A stretch of 64,000 nucleotides of DNA from Pandoraea cepalis. Its GTDB lineage: Bacteria > Pseudomonadota > Gammaproteobacteria > Burkholderiales > Burkholderiaceae. The notes below the pieces were generated by a model. That model had not been told where the DNA came from, did no database searches, and saw nothing but the letters and a program-made list of their open reading frames with translations. The stretch is taken from NCBI RefSeq assembly GCF_902459665.1, contig NZ_CABPSL010000006.1, positions 173,651 through 237,650 on the forward strand, read 5' to 3'. Shown in pieces: positions 1 to 8,630 of this stretch (position 1 is its first letter; the number at the start of each line of letters is the position of its first letter). A program made the position numbers and the translations under genes.

Positions 1-83
1 GACACGTTGGAGATGTTCTGCGAGATCGTCTCCAGCGACTGATTGATAGCGTTGATGCCCGACAGGGCGATATCGAAACTCAT
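1..83 (-). CDS. flgE: Flagellar hook protein FlgE, N-terminal fragment (cut by the left edge)
   Basis: Only the first 27 codons are present. They read MSFDIALSGINAIN followed by an NISNV-type ending, which is the N-terminal amphipathic helix shared by flagellar rod and hook proteins (FlgE/F/G). The start ATG is preceded by a GAGGA ribosome site. The position directly after flgD is the usual place of flgE, so hook protein is the best call. FlgF or FlgG cannot be excluded on 27 residues. Confidence 0.7.
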   Translation of the reverse strand, partial: MSFDIALSGINAINQSLETISQNISNV

Positions 84-98
84 GGTGTCCTCGTGTAC

Positions 99-785
99 TC
101 AGGCCGCGCCAGAAGGGGCGCTGCCCGACAATTCCTTGATCGCTGCGGCGTCGAGGTTCGTCCCTACGCCCAACACATCGACGCGCGTACCGGCGTCGCC
201 CAGATGCACGCGCTCGACGCGGCCCGACAGACGGACCGGCAGCGTCGTGCTACCGGTCTGAACGTGGATGTCGAAGCGGCCCGCGCCCAGACGGTGCTCG
301 GCGAACCATGCATCGTCGAGGGCGAACTCGGTTCGTCCCGAGGACGCCGGCAACGGCTTGCGGATCGTTCTACCGTCGCTGCCGCGCAAAACGACCTCGG
401 CCCCCTCGGTCTGCGCGGGCAGATCGACCGTGCCTCGAATCGGCTGTCCGCTCACGCGCTCAACGCGCGCCGTCTCGACGCTCACGTCGCGACCGACCTG
501 GCTGCCCAGCGCATAGCCCTGCATGCCCGAGAGCACCTTGGTCTGCGCGAGCACCCGCTGGCTCATCTGCTGCATCGATTCCGCCTGACTCAGTTGCGTG
601 AGCTGCGCGACGAACTGCGCCGGATCGGTCGGGTTAAGCGGGTCCTGATGACGAATCTGCGCGACCAGCAGCTTCGTGAACATTTCTCGCGTCTCTTCGC
701 CTGCGTCGTTCGCAGACACTGATGTCGCGGCGCCGCTTTGCGCTGCGGCGCGAGCGACGTCGTCGGGTCCAATCGCCAGCGTCAT
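99..785 (-). CDS. flgD: Flagellar hook-capping scaffold protein FlgD
   Basis: FlgD (228 aa) caps the growing hook and directs polymerisation of FlgE. The conserved FlgD N-terminal signature is visible around residues 30-75: EMFTKLLVAQIRHQDPLNP followed by DPAQFVAQLTQLSQAESMQQM. The remainder matches the tudor/FlgD-Ig-like C-terminal half in length and character (a GTVDLPAQTEGAEVVL strand region). Its ATG overlaps the flgC stop as ATGA, so the two are translationally coupled in a flgB-C-D-E run. It acts outside the cell at the growing hook tip. There is no cleavable signal peptide, as expected for a flagellar type III export substrate. Confidence 0.93.
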   Translation of the reverse strand: MTLAIGPDDVARAAAQSGAATSVSANDAGEETREMFTKLLVAQIRHQDPLNPTDPAQFVAQLTQLSQAESMQQMSQRVLAQTKVLSGMQGYALGSQVGRDVSVETARVERVSGQPIRGTVDLPAQTEGAEVVLRGSDGRTIRKPLPASSGRTEFALDDAWFAEHRLGAGRFDIHVQTGSTTLPVRLSGRVERVHLGDAGTRVDVLGVGTNLDAAAIKELSGSAPSGAA

Positions 786-1192
786 CCGCGCTCTCCGAGT
801 CGTAACAAGTCCTGCTGCGCCGCGCGCACGCGGGCCAGCACTTCCAGATTGGTTTGAAATGCACGCGACGCATCGAGCATGTCCGTCATTTCCTCGATCG
901 CGTTCACGTTTGCGTAGAAAACATTGCCGTCGGCGTCGGCGAGCGGGTTCCCGGGTTCATGCGCTACACGCGGCAGATCCTCGCTCTCGTAGATATCGAC
1001 GACCTGTACGTGCTGCGCCCCCTGGGCATCACCGAGCACCGTGGCAAACACCGGCTTGCGTGCGCGATACGCCGTCTCGGCGTCGCCTGCGACGGCACCG
1101 GCGTTCGCCAGATTGCTCGCCACGGTGTTCAGTCGAATGGTTTGGGCGGCCATCGCCGAGCCGGCGATTCCCGCAATTTCCCTGAAGCTCAT
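782..1192 (-). CDS. flgC: Flagellar proximal rod protein FlgC
   Basis: FlgC (136 aa from the chosen start) is a structural protein of the periplasmic rod. The N-terminus shows the rod-protein helix (IAGSAMAAQTIRLNTVASNLANAG). The C-terminal part has the matching helix MLDASRAFQTNLEVLARVRA, typical of FlgC. I chose ATG at 1192 because a GGAGG ribosome site sits 9 bp upstream. An in-frame TTG at 1198 overlaps the flgB stop and could add two residues. The gene lies between flgB and flgD with overlaps or near contact on both sides. Confidence 0.93.
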   Translation of the reverse strand: MSFREIAGIAGSAMAAQTIRLNTVASNLANAGAVAGDAETAYRARKPVFATVLGDAQGAQHVQVVDIYESEDLPRVAHEPGNPLADADGNVFYANVNAIEEMTDMLDASRAFQTNLEVLARVRAAQQDLLRLGERG

Positions 1193-1194
1193 CG

Positions 1195-1581
1195 TCAACG
1201 ACCTCCGTCGATGACTTTCTGCAGTCCGGCGAGTCGCCGATTCAGAAAGGAAAGGCTGGCCTGCCAGTCGGACAGGTTCTGCGCGAAGAGCGCCTGCTCG
1301 ATACCCAGTTCCACGGTGTTGCCATCGGCGCGCGGTTGCATTGGCACGCGGTAGCGCAAGGCATCGGACGCCACGCTCGCCATGGGCGAACCCGCGTCGT
1401 GCACCGAGGCCGTTGCCGCATGCAGATGCTGCCGCACGCGCTCACCGAAATCGAGGTCGCGCGCCTGATAGCCCGGCGTGGCTTCGTTCGCAAGGTTGGC
1501 CGCAAGCACACGCGTGCGATCCTCTCGCGCGCGCAATGCCGCAGCGTGAACACCTAGCGCCTGCGAAAAAAATGTCTGCAA
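1195..1581 (-). CDS. flgB: Flagellar rod protein FlgB
   Basis: FlgB (128 aa) is the most proximal rod subunit. The family helix ending ANLANEATPGYQARDLDFGE is near residues 28-50. The C-terminal helix ALFAQNLSDWQASLSFLNRRLAGLQ is typical. The start codon is TTG at 1581, supported by a GGAGG ribosome site 7 bp upstream; no in-frame ATG fits as well. It is the first gene of the flgBCDE run. A 233-bp non-coding stretch separates it from flgN and probably holds its promoter. Confidence 0.9.
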   Translation of the reverse strand: MQTFFSQALGVHAAALRAREDRTRVLAANLANEATPGYQARDLDFGERVRQHLHAATASVHDAGSPMASVASDALRYRVPMQPRADGNTVELGIEQALFAQNLSDWQASLSFLNRRLAGLQKVIDGGR

Positions 1582-1814
1582 AACTTCGCCTCCGTGGTTG
1601 ACCGATAACGACGTCGCCCATTGTCGACAAAACTATCGAAAAGCGGCCCAAACGCCCGTGAAATTGACGCGTTTCCCAAACCCATGGATCGGCTTTGGGA
1701 CAAAGACGCTATTTGCGTGGTGATTTGTCGATTGACTTCCCCGTAACCTGCGACGCTGCGCCGCTTGCGCTACAAGGCGACGAGGCTACGACGCGGCGAG
1801 CCGACGCCAGGGGC
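1582..1814. promoter_or_regulatory. Probable flgB promoter region
   Basis: This is non-coding sequence between flgN and the TTG start of flgB. It contains the palindrome TTGTCGACAA (1621-1630), immediately followed by AACTATCGAAAA (1631-1642), a 12-bp word that also occurs upstream of fliF. A GCGTTTCCCA word (1669-1678) also has a near copy upstream of fliF. I could not identify a clear sigma-28 or sigma-54 consensus. Confidence 0.5.
1631..1642 (-). promoter_or_regulatory. Shared 12-bp word upstream of flgB
   Basis: On the coding strand this reads TTTTCGATAGTT, about 50 bp upstream of the flgB start. The identical word lies upstream of fliF (13954-13965) in the same orientation. A binding site for a flagellar regulator or part of a promoter is the simplest reading, but it rests on only two occurrences. 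Confidence 0.4.
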
Positions 1815-2267
1815 TTATCGCTGTGGCGTGTAGGTCGCGGACTGTGAGGCGGGGGATAACACGACGTCGAGGGCATGGAGGCGCGTGCCGATCTCGCGCA
1901 GGTTGCGCGTGTTGATCGCCTTGCAGCGAGCCGCGCTCGCTTGCAGCGCCTGCCAGCGGGCGGACAGGGCCTCGCGGGCGGGGGTATCCAGCCATTGGAA
2001 AACGGGCGCCAGGGTGTCGGCGGCGGCTTCGCCGAACGCCTGTTCGAGACATTGCACGCGACGGCGTGCCCGGACGCGCAAGCGGCCGACCAATTGCGCC
2101 GCGCGATCGTGAGCGCGCGTGAGTGCGTCGAGCTTGTCCGCGACGAGCGCGCGATGCAGCGCGTCGAGCGTCTCGATCAGCCGGTGGTAGTCGACCAGAT
2201 CGGCGTCGACATCGGCCACGATGCGCCCCACGCATGCGCGGCGCAGGCGCTGCGTGGCGGTGCTCAC
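1815..2267 (-). CDS. flgN: FlgN-like flagellar export chaperone
   Basis: A 150-aa, mostly helical protein in the FlgN position. In the family, FlgN is a cytoplasmic chaperone for the hook-filament junction proteins FlgK and FlgL. The sequence is divergent: a long helix (DADLVDYHRLIETLDALHRALVADKLDALTR region, residues 20-50) resembles the start of FlgN. The GTG start at 2267 overlaps the flgM TGA as GTGA, which decides it. A longer upstream reading runs through flgM and is rejected. The identification rests on gene order (flgM-flgN), size and helical character more than on diagnostic residues. Confidence 0.7.
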   Translation of the reverse strand: MSTATQRLRRACVGRIVADVDADLVDYHRLIETLDALHRALVADKLDALTRAHDRAAQLVGRLRVRARRRVQCLEQAFGEAAADTLAPVFQWLDTPAREALSARWQALQASAARCKAINTRNLREIGTRLHALDVVLSPASQSATYTPQR

Positions 2268-2560
2268 CGCAGCATCCCGTGATGACTGAGCATCCGGCTC
2301 GCGACTCGCTCGCTGTCGAACGTCAGCTCGCCGCGCGCGAGTTGCGCCTTGATCCGCGCGACCTTGTCGGCGTCGATACGCGCAACGGACTCGACGGCCG
2401 CTTGCGCGCTGGCGAGCCAATCGCTCGCATCGGCCCGCACGGCGCGAGGCGCGCCTGCGGGAGCTACCTGCGGCACAGGCGCCTTGGCTGCAGCCGACGT
2501 CAGGCGTCGACGTGCAGGGTCGATAGGCATGACATTGGCCATCGAGTCAATTTTTGGCAT
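2264..2560 (-). CDS. flgM: Anti-sigma-28 factor FlgM
   Basis: FlgM (98 aa) binds sigma-28 (FliA) and blocks late flagellar genes until it is exported through the completed hook. The C-terminal half has the family pattern VARIDADKVARIKAQLARGE, followed by a short tail resembling the VAxxML helix (SERVASRMLSHH). The N-terminal half is low in order-promoting residues, as expected for this largely disordered protein. It lies directly upstream of flgN and just downstream of motB, in the same strand run as fliA, its presumed target. Confidence 0.88.
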   Translation of the reverse strand: MPKIDSMANVMPIDPARRRLTSAAAKAPVPQVAPAGAPRAVRADASDWLASAQAAVESVARIDADKVARIKAQLARGELTFDSERVASRMLSHHGMLR

Positions 2561-2578
2561 GAGAAGCGTCCTGGGAAA

Positions 2579-3445
2579 TTACGGTTCACTCACATCAGGC
2601 GACCGATCGCCGTCGTTTGTTAAGCGCGCGGGCAGTCGGGCGATTTCGGCCGCGTCGGCCTGCGCGTCGTTTCCGGAGAGCACCAGCGCCGCATCGTGCG
2701 AGGCGCCGAACATCTGCGCCAGTTGTGTCGCCCGGGCTTTCGTGAGGACGACGAATTCGATGCGCCGATTGGCCGCTGCCGTGGGATGGTCGGACAGCAA
2801 GGGCGCGTGGTCGGCCATCCCGACGGCCATGAGCACGCGACCGAGCGGCAGCCCGCCGGCGACGAGTGCGGTGCGCGCAGCCAGCGCGCGTTCCGACGAC
2901 AGGTGCCAGTTCGTGTACCCGTCGGCGGCGGACGTTCGGTATCGCACGGCATCGGTGTGGCCCACGATCATCAACGCGTTATCGACGCCGCCCAGCAGCC
3001 CGCCGATGCGCGAGAGCAGTGCGCGGGCGCGGGGCGACGGGGTGGCGCTGCCGCGCTCGAACATGCCTTGCTCGTCGGAATCGGCCAGCCGCACCCGTAG
3101 CCCGTCCGGCGTGATGGACGTGCTCACGTGATCCGACAGATTCGCGATCTGGCTGAGCTGTTGCACGGCAGACGCCAGGCGCGCCATGTCGGCGGGAGAT
3201 TCGAACTGCCCCTTGGGGGTCGCCTCGATCCGGCGGGCATCCGTTGGCAGCGCTGGCGGCAACGCGGCTGAGGCGTGCGTACTGGTGCCCGGCGCTTCGG
3301 ACGACGGTTGCGACTCGAACACGCGCCGCTCCAGCACCCACATCACCACGAACAGACACATGAGCACCAGGCAGAGATCGGCAAATGCCACCTTCCAGGC
3401 ATGACTGCCCTCTTCAACCGTGGCGCGAGATCGACGCGTACTCAT
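2579..3445 (-). CDS. motB: Flagellar stator protein MotB (LafU-like)
   Basis: MotB (288 aa) is the peptidoglycan-anchoring stator subunit. After a short cytoplasmic N-terminus comes the single TM helix KVAFADLCLVLMCLFVVMW. It carries the ion-binding aspartate (Asp23) in an FAD motif. The C-terminal OmpA-like peptidoglycan-binding domain occupies about residues 165-265, with IVGHTDAVRY and the NRRIEFVV signature. The ATG overlaps the motA stop (ATGA). The first in-frame Met of the longer open frame lies inside motA and is rejected. Two cysteines flank the pore aspartate. Whether H+ or Na+ is used cannot be settled from sequence alone. Confidence 0.93.
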   Translation of the reverse strand: MSTRRSRATVEEGSHAWKVAFADLCLVLMCLFVVMWVLERRVFESQPSSEAPGTSTHASAALPPALPTDARRIEATPKGQFESPADMARLASAVQQLSQIANLSDHVSTSITPDGLRVRLADSDEQGMFERGSATPSPRARALLSRIGGLLGGVDNALMIVGHTDAVRYRTSAADGYTNWHLSSERALAARTALVAGGLPLGRVLMAVGMADHAPLLSDHPTAAANRRIEFVVLTKARATQLAQMFGASHDAALVLSGNDAQADAAEIARLPARLTNDGDRSPDVSEP

Positions 3446-4314
3446 CGCCCGTCCTCGGCGCTTCGCACCCAACCTTCGAGCGCATTGAAGCTCGGCAACG
3501 CGCCGTATTGCAGCATGCGGCGTCCGGCGTCGGCCGAGAGCAGCGGCGTTTTCCCGCTCAGGAACGCGATGATCGCCGCGCGCACGCATTCGTAGCCGGT
3601 GATCTCCACGGCGACGGACTGCGACAGCCGGTTCGCAATCGGGCTCAACACGGCATAGCAGGCGAACACGCCGAAGAACGTGCCGACCATCGCCACCGCG
3701 ACCTGACGGGTGATCATCGCCGTCGCCGCACCGGCCCCGATGTCGTACATGGCGAGCACCAGGCCGAGCACGGCGGCGATGATACCGAAGCCCGGCATCG
3801 ACTCTGCAAGCTTGTGCAGCGCCTGCACGGGATGCATCATGCGACGCTCCCGACTCTCGATTTCCATCGCGAGCAGGCTATCGAGCTCGCCCCGCGAGCC
3901 TTTGCTCAGTGCCGCGACGCGCAAGGCATCGACCGTGAAATCGATCAGCTTCTTATTGGCGAGCACATGAACGCTGCGCTGGAAGATGGCGCTGCGCGCC
4001 GGGTCGTCGAGATGGGCGTCGAGCGCACGATCGCCGTCGCGCGACGAGGTTTGCAGCAGCGAGTAGGTGAGTGTGAGCAGTTGCTGCTCGAACGCCTCGC
4101 CATGACGTCGCCGCCGCATGGCGGCCGCGACGACCGCGCGCAGATCGCCCAGCACGCGCGATGTGTTGCCCACGAGAAACGCGCCCAGCGCTGTGCCGAC
4201 GACCAGCACCAACTCATTGAGATGGAATACGGTTTCGAACTGGCCGCCATTGAGCCAGAACATGCCGAACACGCTACCCGCGATCACGGCAGCCCCAAGC
4301 AGCAGTAGTTTCAT
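3442..4314 (-). CDS. motA: Flagellar stator protein MotA (LafT-like)
   Basis: MotA (290 aa) forms the ion channel of the flagellar motor with MotB. Four membrane segments are visible: about residues 1-20, 32-52, 170-190 and 205-225. The family motif AESMPGFGIIAAVLGLVLAM before the third TM contains the conserved Pro-Gly. The cytoplasmic loop between TM2 and TM3 carries the charged residues that contact FliG in known MotA proteins. A GAGG ribosome site precedes the ATG. It follows fliA by 14 bp and is translationally coupled to motB, the same order as lafS-lafT-lafU in lateral flagellar loci. Confidence 0.95.
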   Translation of the reverse strand: MKLLLLGAAVIAGSVFGMFWLNGGQFETVFHLNELVLVVGTALGAFLVGNTSRVLGDLRAVVAAAMRRRRHGEAFEQQLLTLTYSLLQTSSRDGDRALDAHLDDPARSAIFQRSVHVLANKKLIDFTVDALRVAALSKGSRGELDSLLAMEIESRERRMMHPVQALHKLAESMPGFGIIAAVLGLVLAMYDIGAGAATAMITRQVAVAMVGTFFGVFACYAVLSPIANRLSQSVAVEITGYECVRAAIIAFLSGKTPLLSADAGRRMLQYGALPSFNALEGWVRSAEDGR

Positions 4315-4328
4315 TGTCTTTGCCTCGT

Positions 4329-5246
4329 CTATCTCGTCAAACTCGTCTGATCATTGCGTTGTGGGACGCGCGCGTTTCGCGCGCCACTTCGCCCTGCGTC
4401 GTGCAAAGCGACCTTCATTTTTCCAAGCGCCACCTGATGAATCTGGCAGATCCGCGCCCGGGTCAACCCCAGCACTTCGCCGATCTCCTCGAGATTCATG
4501 TCGAACTCGTAGTACAGCTGCACGACACGCTGCTCACGCGGGTCCAGCGCGTCGAGCGAGCGCATCAGACTCTGGCGCATGGCGACCAGATCTTCCGGAC
4601 TGCGCCGTTCGACGAGCGCTTCGTTGGCCGCCATGCCGCCCTCGGCGAGCAGTTCATCAAAGCTCGCGATGCTCTCCGCATAGCCCGCCATCTCGGCTTC
4701 TTCCAGCGCCGCGGCGTCCATCCCCGCATGGACACGCAGTTCTTCACGGGTGGGCGCGCGCCCCAGCGTGCGTGTCAATTCGCGTTCAGCATCGCGCCGC
4801 CGATGCGACGCCTGCCGCAACGTGCGCGGGCGCCAGTCGAGCCGACGGAGTTCGTCGAGCACCGCGCCGCGAATACGCGTCGCGGCGTAAGCGGTAAAAC
4901 GTTCGTCCGGGGGACCGTACCGTCGTATGGCATCGAGTGCGGCGATCAGGGCGATCTGCGTCATGTCTTCCTGCGCCATCGCGACACTGGTCTGCGGCGC
5001 CAGCGAGCGCACGATGCGCGCGATCAACGGCATCAGGCGCAAGACCTGCGTTTGCTCATCGGCGGCCGGGATCGCCTGCCATGCCAGCGGCGACGGTTCC
5101 GGCGGCGCAGCCTGCGGCCGCTCGACACGCAACGACGGCGGCGCGCCCACGCCATTGGCCGCGCTCGCCGCGTGGGCATCGTTGCGTCTGTCGTCGCGCC
5201 TGTCGTCACATGAACGCGCGACGGGGCCGTACATCAGCGTGTTCAT
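4329..5246 (-). CDS. fliA: Flagellar sigma-28 factor FliA (LafS-like)
   Basis: A 305-aa sigma factor of the sigma-28 class, which drives late flagellar promoters. Region 2 is clear (AQEDMTQIALIAALDAIRRYG and FTAYAATRIRGAVLDELRR). Region 3 (GRAPTREELRVHAGM) and the region 4 helix-turn-helix (LEEIGEVLGLTRARICQIH) follow. An N-terminal extension of roughly 60 low-complexity, Asp/Arg/Ala-rich residues precedes region 2. This is longer than in E. coli FliA (about 240 aa in total) and may be poorly conserved. The ATG overlaps the fliK stop, and a GAGG ribosome site is present. FlgM (2264-2560) is its likely anti-sigma partner. Confidence 0.94.
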   Translation of the reverse strand: MNTLMYGPVARSCDDRRDDRRNDAHAASAANGVGAPPSLRVERPQAAPPEPSPLAWQAIPAADEQTQVLRLMPLIARIVRSLAPQTSVAMAQEDMTQIALIAALDAIRRYGPPDERFTAYAATRIRGAVLDELRRLDWRPRTLRQASHRRRDAERELTRTLGRAPTREELRVHAGMDAAALEEAEMAGYAESIASFDELLAEGGMAANEALVERRSPEDLVAMRQSLMRSLDALDPREQRVVQLYYEFDMNLEEIGEVLGLTRARICQIHQVALGKMKVALHDAGRSGARNARVPQRNDQTSLTR

Positions 5247-6517
5247 AGCCGGAATGCCTCGTCATTGCGACCCGCTGCCCCCAATGCGAGGCCCGGGCTC
5301 GCGTCGCCGGCCCGGTCGTCGCGCGCATGCCGATCTCGCGCATTGCCCGACGCGCCGTCGCCGCCGTGTTGTGGCAGGCTTGCGATACTCACATGGACAT
5401 CCCCGGCGTGCCGTTGCGAGAGCATGTCCCGCAGCAACCCAACCGTGCCCTGAACAAGGCTCAGCACCTCGGGGCGCGCCACTTGCAAGCTCACACTGAG
5501 CTGCATGGGCGACTTGCGCACGACAATGCCGATCTCGCCGAGCTCCGCCGGCATCAACCGCATGCGTGCTTCCTGGACGCCGTTCTCCATCATCGACTGC
5601 ACGCGTTCGAACAGCGTTCGGGAAACGCCCGCGCCATCGCTCGCCGCCAGCGCTCCTCCCAGCGTTCCGCCCGACACCGTCGCGAGACTCGTCAGTCCAG
5701 ATATTCCCGTTGCGGTGATCGCTTCCGTCGCCACCGCGCTCCCGGACAGCGTCGGGGAAAACGCTACGCGAGGCGCATGCGCCAATCCGTCGTCGTTCGT
5801 CATCGCCGCGGGCAGCGACCCCACAGGCGGCGGCGACATTGGCGCCCCGACGCGTGCAGCAGATGCCGTCGCAGACATTGAGGTCGATGTGTCGATAGCG
5901 CCGTTCCCTCGCTCGCTCGGTTGCGCACTGCCCACGGCCCCCTGCATCCGATGCTCACGCGCCGCGAGCATCGTTGCGAGATGAGACGCTGCCGCGTCGT
6001 CCAGCGATTCGCCGCGACTCGCATACGTGTCGAGCGGCATATACGCGGGCTCACCCGCATCGAACGTAACGGCTGCTGTCGTGACCGACATGACAGGCAT
6101 AACCGGGTTGACAGGCATGGTTGGCGCGAGGACGGTGACCTCGCGCGCCATGCCTGCGTCGTCGGGTTCCGTGTCGGGCGTGCCGTTCGTGTCGACGGCG
6201 TTCTGCGGGTCAGGCCCCGCCAAGGGCATCGCGGATGCGACCGCAGCGCCGACGCGCACGTCCATACCTTGGCCCAAAGCGGTGTCCGACGCGCCGGACG
6301 ACACCGTCCACCCTGTATCGGACTCACCGGCCGCTGCATCCGGATCGAGACCCTGCGTCGACAAGCGAACCAGCGATGCGGAAAAGTCGTGCGACGCCAT
6401 GCTGTCCTGGGGGGCCGACACCGCTTGCGCCGAGTCGGCGGGCAACGCGCCGTGCGCCACCTTGCTCAGTGGGTCCGCACGGGTAAAGGTTGTGAGACGC
6501 ACGGGGTCAACGATCAT
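5243..6517 (-). CDS. fliK: Flagellar hook-length control protein FliK (LafE-like)
   Basis: A 424-aa protein with a long, low-complexity, Ala/Ser/Thr/Met-rich N-terminal ruler region. The conserved FliK C-terminal domain follows at about residues 300-400: ARMRLMPAELGEIGIVVRK and LQVARPEVLSLVQGTVGLLRDML. FliK measures the hook and switches the export apparatus from hook to filament substrates. The position between the fliT-like gene and fliA matches lafE in lateral flagellar clusters. The C-terminal tail after the domain is His/Arg/Asp-rich. Confidence 0.88.
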   Translation of the reverse strand: MIVDPVRLTTFTRADPLSKVAHGALPADSAQAVSAPQDSMASHDFSASLVRLSTQGLDPDAAAGESDTGWTVSSGASDTALGQGMDVRVGAAVASAMPLAGPDPQNAVDTNGTPDTEPDDAGMAREVTVLAPTMPVNPVMPVMSVTTAAVTFDAGEPAYMPLDTYASRGESLDDAAASHLATMLAAREHRMQGAVGSAQPSERGNGAIDTSTSMSATASAARVGAPMSPPPVGSLPAAMTNDDGLAHAPRVAFSPTLSGSAVATEAITATGISGLTSLATVSGGTLGGALAASDGAGVSRTLFERVQSMMENGVQEARMRLMPAELGEIGIVVRKSPMQLSVSLQVARPEVLSLVQGTVGLLRDMLSQRHAGDVHVSIASLPQHGGDGASGNARDRHARDDRAGDASPGLALGAAGRNDEAFRL

Positions 6518-6806
6518 CGTGCATCCTCAGGTAGCCAAGCGCACCGTCGCGCCAATGGCCGAGTCCGGCCAATTGTCTGCGGGCTTCCGATGCGGCGCGC
6601 TGGGACAGCAGGTAAGCCTGGTCGTGAGCGACGCGGGCATCGCCCATGGCCTGCGCGAGCCGCGCATCCCGCGCGTCGGGCGCGGGGGCGTGCCGCCAAG
6701 CCCGACGAAACAGCGCGTCGGTGGCTTGCAGCAAGTCCCACTCGCGCGCCGCGGAATGCCGTCGCAGGTCTCGCGCCAGCGCCTGAAAGGTCGCGGCATC
6801 AACCAC
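6507..6806 (-). CDS. fliT: FliT-like flagellar chaperone
   Basis: A 99-aa, mostly helical protein directly downstream of fliS and overlapping both neighbours. The chosen GTG at 6806 overlaps the last 8 bp of fliS. The reading frame upstream of it is antiparallel noise inside fliS. FliT is the chaperone of the cap protein FliD, and the order fliD-fliS-fliT supports the call. No strongly diagnostic residues are visible (WDLLQATDALFRRAW is the best-preserved helix), so the name rests on position and size. Confidence 0.6.
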   Translation of the reverse strand: MVDAATFQALARDLRRHSAAREWDLLQATDALFRRAWRHAPAPDARDARLAQAMGDARVAHDQAYLLSQRAASEARRQLAGLGHWRDGALGYLRMHDDR

Positions 6807-7176
6807 ACCGCGTCTCCAGGGAGCGCCAGCCCTGCGCGAGCTGGGTGACCACGGCCGTGACCTCGTCGAGCTTGGCGACATCGCCCTCCACGCTGGCCTG
6901 CGCGACGCCGCGCATACAGAAGTCGTACACGGTCGCCAACGGTTGCGTGACGCCCGGGCCATCGGCCGCGTCGATGTGCGACGCCAGCCCATTGAGCAGA
7001 TTCAGGCATTTGGTGACGCTGCGCAGACGCGCATCGTTGCGCGAATGCTCGATGTGCGCGCGCACGCGCGCCAGTTCGTCGAGCAGCCCGTCGAGCAAGA
7101 TCAGCATGAGCTGCAACGGGGTGGCGCCCGCGATGCGGGCGTCGAGGTCTGAGACGTGGTATTCCTGATAAGCCAT
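6799..7176 (-). CDS. fliS: Flagellin export chaperone FliS (LafC-like)
   Basis: FliS (125 aa) binds flagellin in the cytoplasm and prevents early polymerisation. The family N-terminus is clear: MAYQEYHVSDLDARIAGATP, then LQLMLILLDGLLDELARVRAHIE (the QLIxMLYDGA-type helix). NDARLRSVTKCLNLLNGLASHID corresponds to the region binding the flagellin C-terminus. It ends with the typical helix containing VVTQLAQGWRS. A GGGAG ribosome site precedes the ATG. It lies 35 bp downstream of fliD. Confidence 0.93.
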   Translation of the reverse strand: MAYQEYHVSDLDARIAGATPLQLMLILLDGLLDELARVRAHIEHSRNDARLRSVTKCLNLLNGLASHIDAADGPGVTQPLATVYDFCMRGVAQASVEGDVAKLDEVTAVVTQLAQGWRSLETRCG

Positions 7177-7211
7177 GTTCGGTTTGACTCCCTAGAGGAT
7201 GACGACGCGCA

Positions 7212-8630
7212 TCATTCGTCGGATTTGCGCGATCCGCGGAAGAGCGCATCGACAAAGCTGCGTGTCTCGTTCATTTGCTGGCGAACCTGCTCCGCGCGCG
7301 CGAATTCACCGGTGTAGCGGGCGACGAGTGCGCGAAAGCGCGTCTCCAGCCGGTCCTGTTGCTCGGATAGCCGGCGTGAAGCGATTTCGTCGTTGTCGGT
7401 GCGGTGCTTGAGCACGCCGGCAATCTCGTCGGTCCATTCACGGATGCGCACCGCGAGCCGCATGCCCGCCGGCTGCTTGTCCAGGTCGGCGTTGGCGTCG
7501 CGCTTCATGACGTCGGCACTCTCGCCAAACCACTTGGCCAGCCGTTCCTTGTCCTCGGCGTAGGCGGCTTCGAAGCGCACCGCGTCGAAAGTGACCGACC
7601 CGTCGGCATTGCGCTTCACGCCGAACTGGGCGGGATCGAACGTCTTGCCGTCGATCGTCACGGGCCTTTCGAAATTGCGCTCCAGGTCGCGCAGCAATGC
7701 CCGCACACCGGCGTCGGCATAAAACGGGCCCGCAGGCTTGATGTCTTCGCGCTTCTCCTCGCCATCGAGCGAGACCGTCGCGCCGGGGGTGCCGGGGTCC
7801 ATCAGTTCGCGCACCTGCTTGCGTAGCGCGTCGTACGCTTGAACGAGGGCACGCATGTTCGCCGCCGTGCCCTCTCGATCCGGCACGACCGAAACACGCG
7901 TCGTCTCGGCCCCGGCATCGGCCTTTTTCAACGACAGCGTGATCCCGGCAAACAGCGCGATCTCGTTGGTCGGATACGCTTCGTCCTGCCCCGCTTGACC
8001 GCCGAGCCGCACAATCGCGTTATCGCCTTTCGCAAGCACCGTTCCGGCATCGACGTTGGCGCCATCCGTGACGCTGAAGCGCGCGTCCAGTCCGGAGGTC
8101 TTCGCCGTCAACAGCAGACGTGGCGTGGCTTCGTTGGCCACGTACCGAAGATCGGCACGGACGTGGCCGGTCAAGTCCGGGTCGGTGTTGATGCGTCTGG
8201 CGAGCGCCCTGACGCCCTCGGGCGTTGTCAGATCCAGTCCGGACGTATCCAGCACAATCGCCTCGCGGCGCCCGGCCACCGCCACCGTGCCATTGGCAAG
8301 CGTCGCCACGTTTTGGATCTGCACCTGGTGCACGGTGGCGAGTTGTTTCACTTGCACGTCGAAATCGAGCTGTTGCGCGCCCTTCTCCAACTTGACGGCG
8401 AACGCCTGATCGCTCGATTGCGTGGCCTTGTGCTGACGCAAGTCCGCGCTGTCGCCAAGGCGTCGCAGTTGTTTCTCGAAAGCGCCCAGCACCTCCTTGA
8501 GCGTTGCGACACCGCTTTGGCGGGATTCGGTGCTGGCCTTGTCTTTCCCGAGGCGGCCGAACTCCGCTCGCATGCGGTTGGAGGCGACATCTTGGGCCAG
8601 CTTCTCGATTCGGTCTTTCACTTGCAGCAT
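7212..8630 (-). CDS. fliD: Flagellar filament cap protein FliD (LafB-like)
   Basis: FliD (472 aa) forms the cap at the filament tip and catalyses flagellin assembly. The N-terminal FliD_N region shows the expected heptad-rich helix and then AFAVKLEKGAQQLDFDVQVKQLATVHQVQ. The FliD_C region is seen in PTNEIALFAGITLSLKKAD, in TAANMRALVQAYDALRKQVREL, and in the terminal coiled coil from about residue 400. The start overlaps the end of fliJ by 13 bp. In most lateral loci a flagellin gene (lafA) stands directly before fliD; here fliJ does, so the flagellin must lie elsewhere. Confidence 0.9.
   Translation of the reverse strand: MLQVKDRIEKLAQDVASNRMRAEFGRLGKDKASTESRQSGVATLKEVLGAFEKQLRRLGDSADLRQHKATQSSDQAFAVKLEKGAQQLDFDVQVKQLATVHQVQIQNVATLANGTVAVAGRREAIVLDTSGLDLTTPEGVRALARRINTDPDLTGHVRADLRYVANEATPRLLLTAKTSGLDARFSVTDGANVDAGTVLAKGDNAIVRLGGQAGQDEAYPTNEIALFAGITLSLKKADAGAETTRVSVVPDREGTAANMRALVQAYDALRKQVRELMDPGTPGATVSLDGEEKREDIKPAGPFYADAGVRALLRDLERNFERPVTIDGKTFDPAQFGVKRNADGSVTFDAVRFEAAYAEDKERLAKWFGESADVMKRDANADLDKQPAGMRLAVRIREWTDEIAGVLKHRTDNDEIASRRLSEQQDRLETRFRALVARYTGEFARAEQVRQQMNETRSFVDALFRGSRKSDE

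Noticed and set aside
93..722. Long plus-strand frame opposite flgD
   Set aside because: Arg/Ala/His-rich shadow of the GC-rich coding strand; the minus frame is clearly FlgD.
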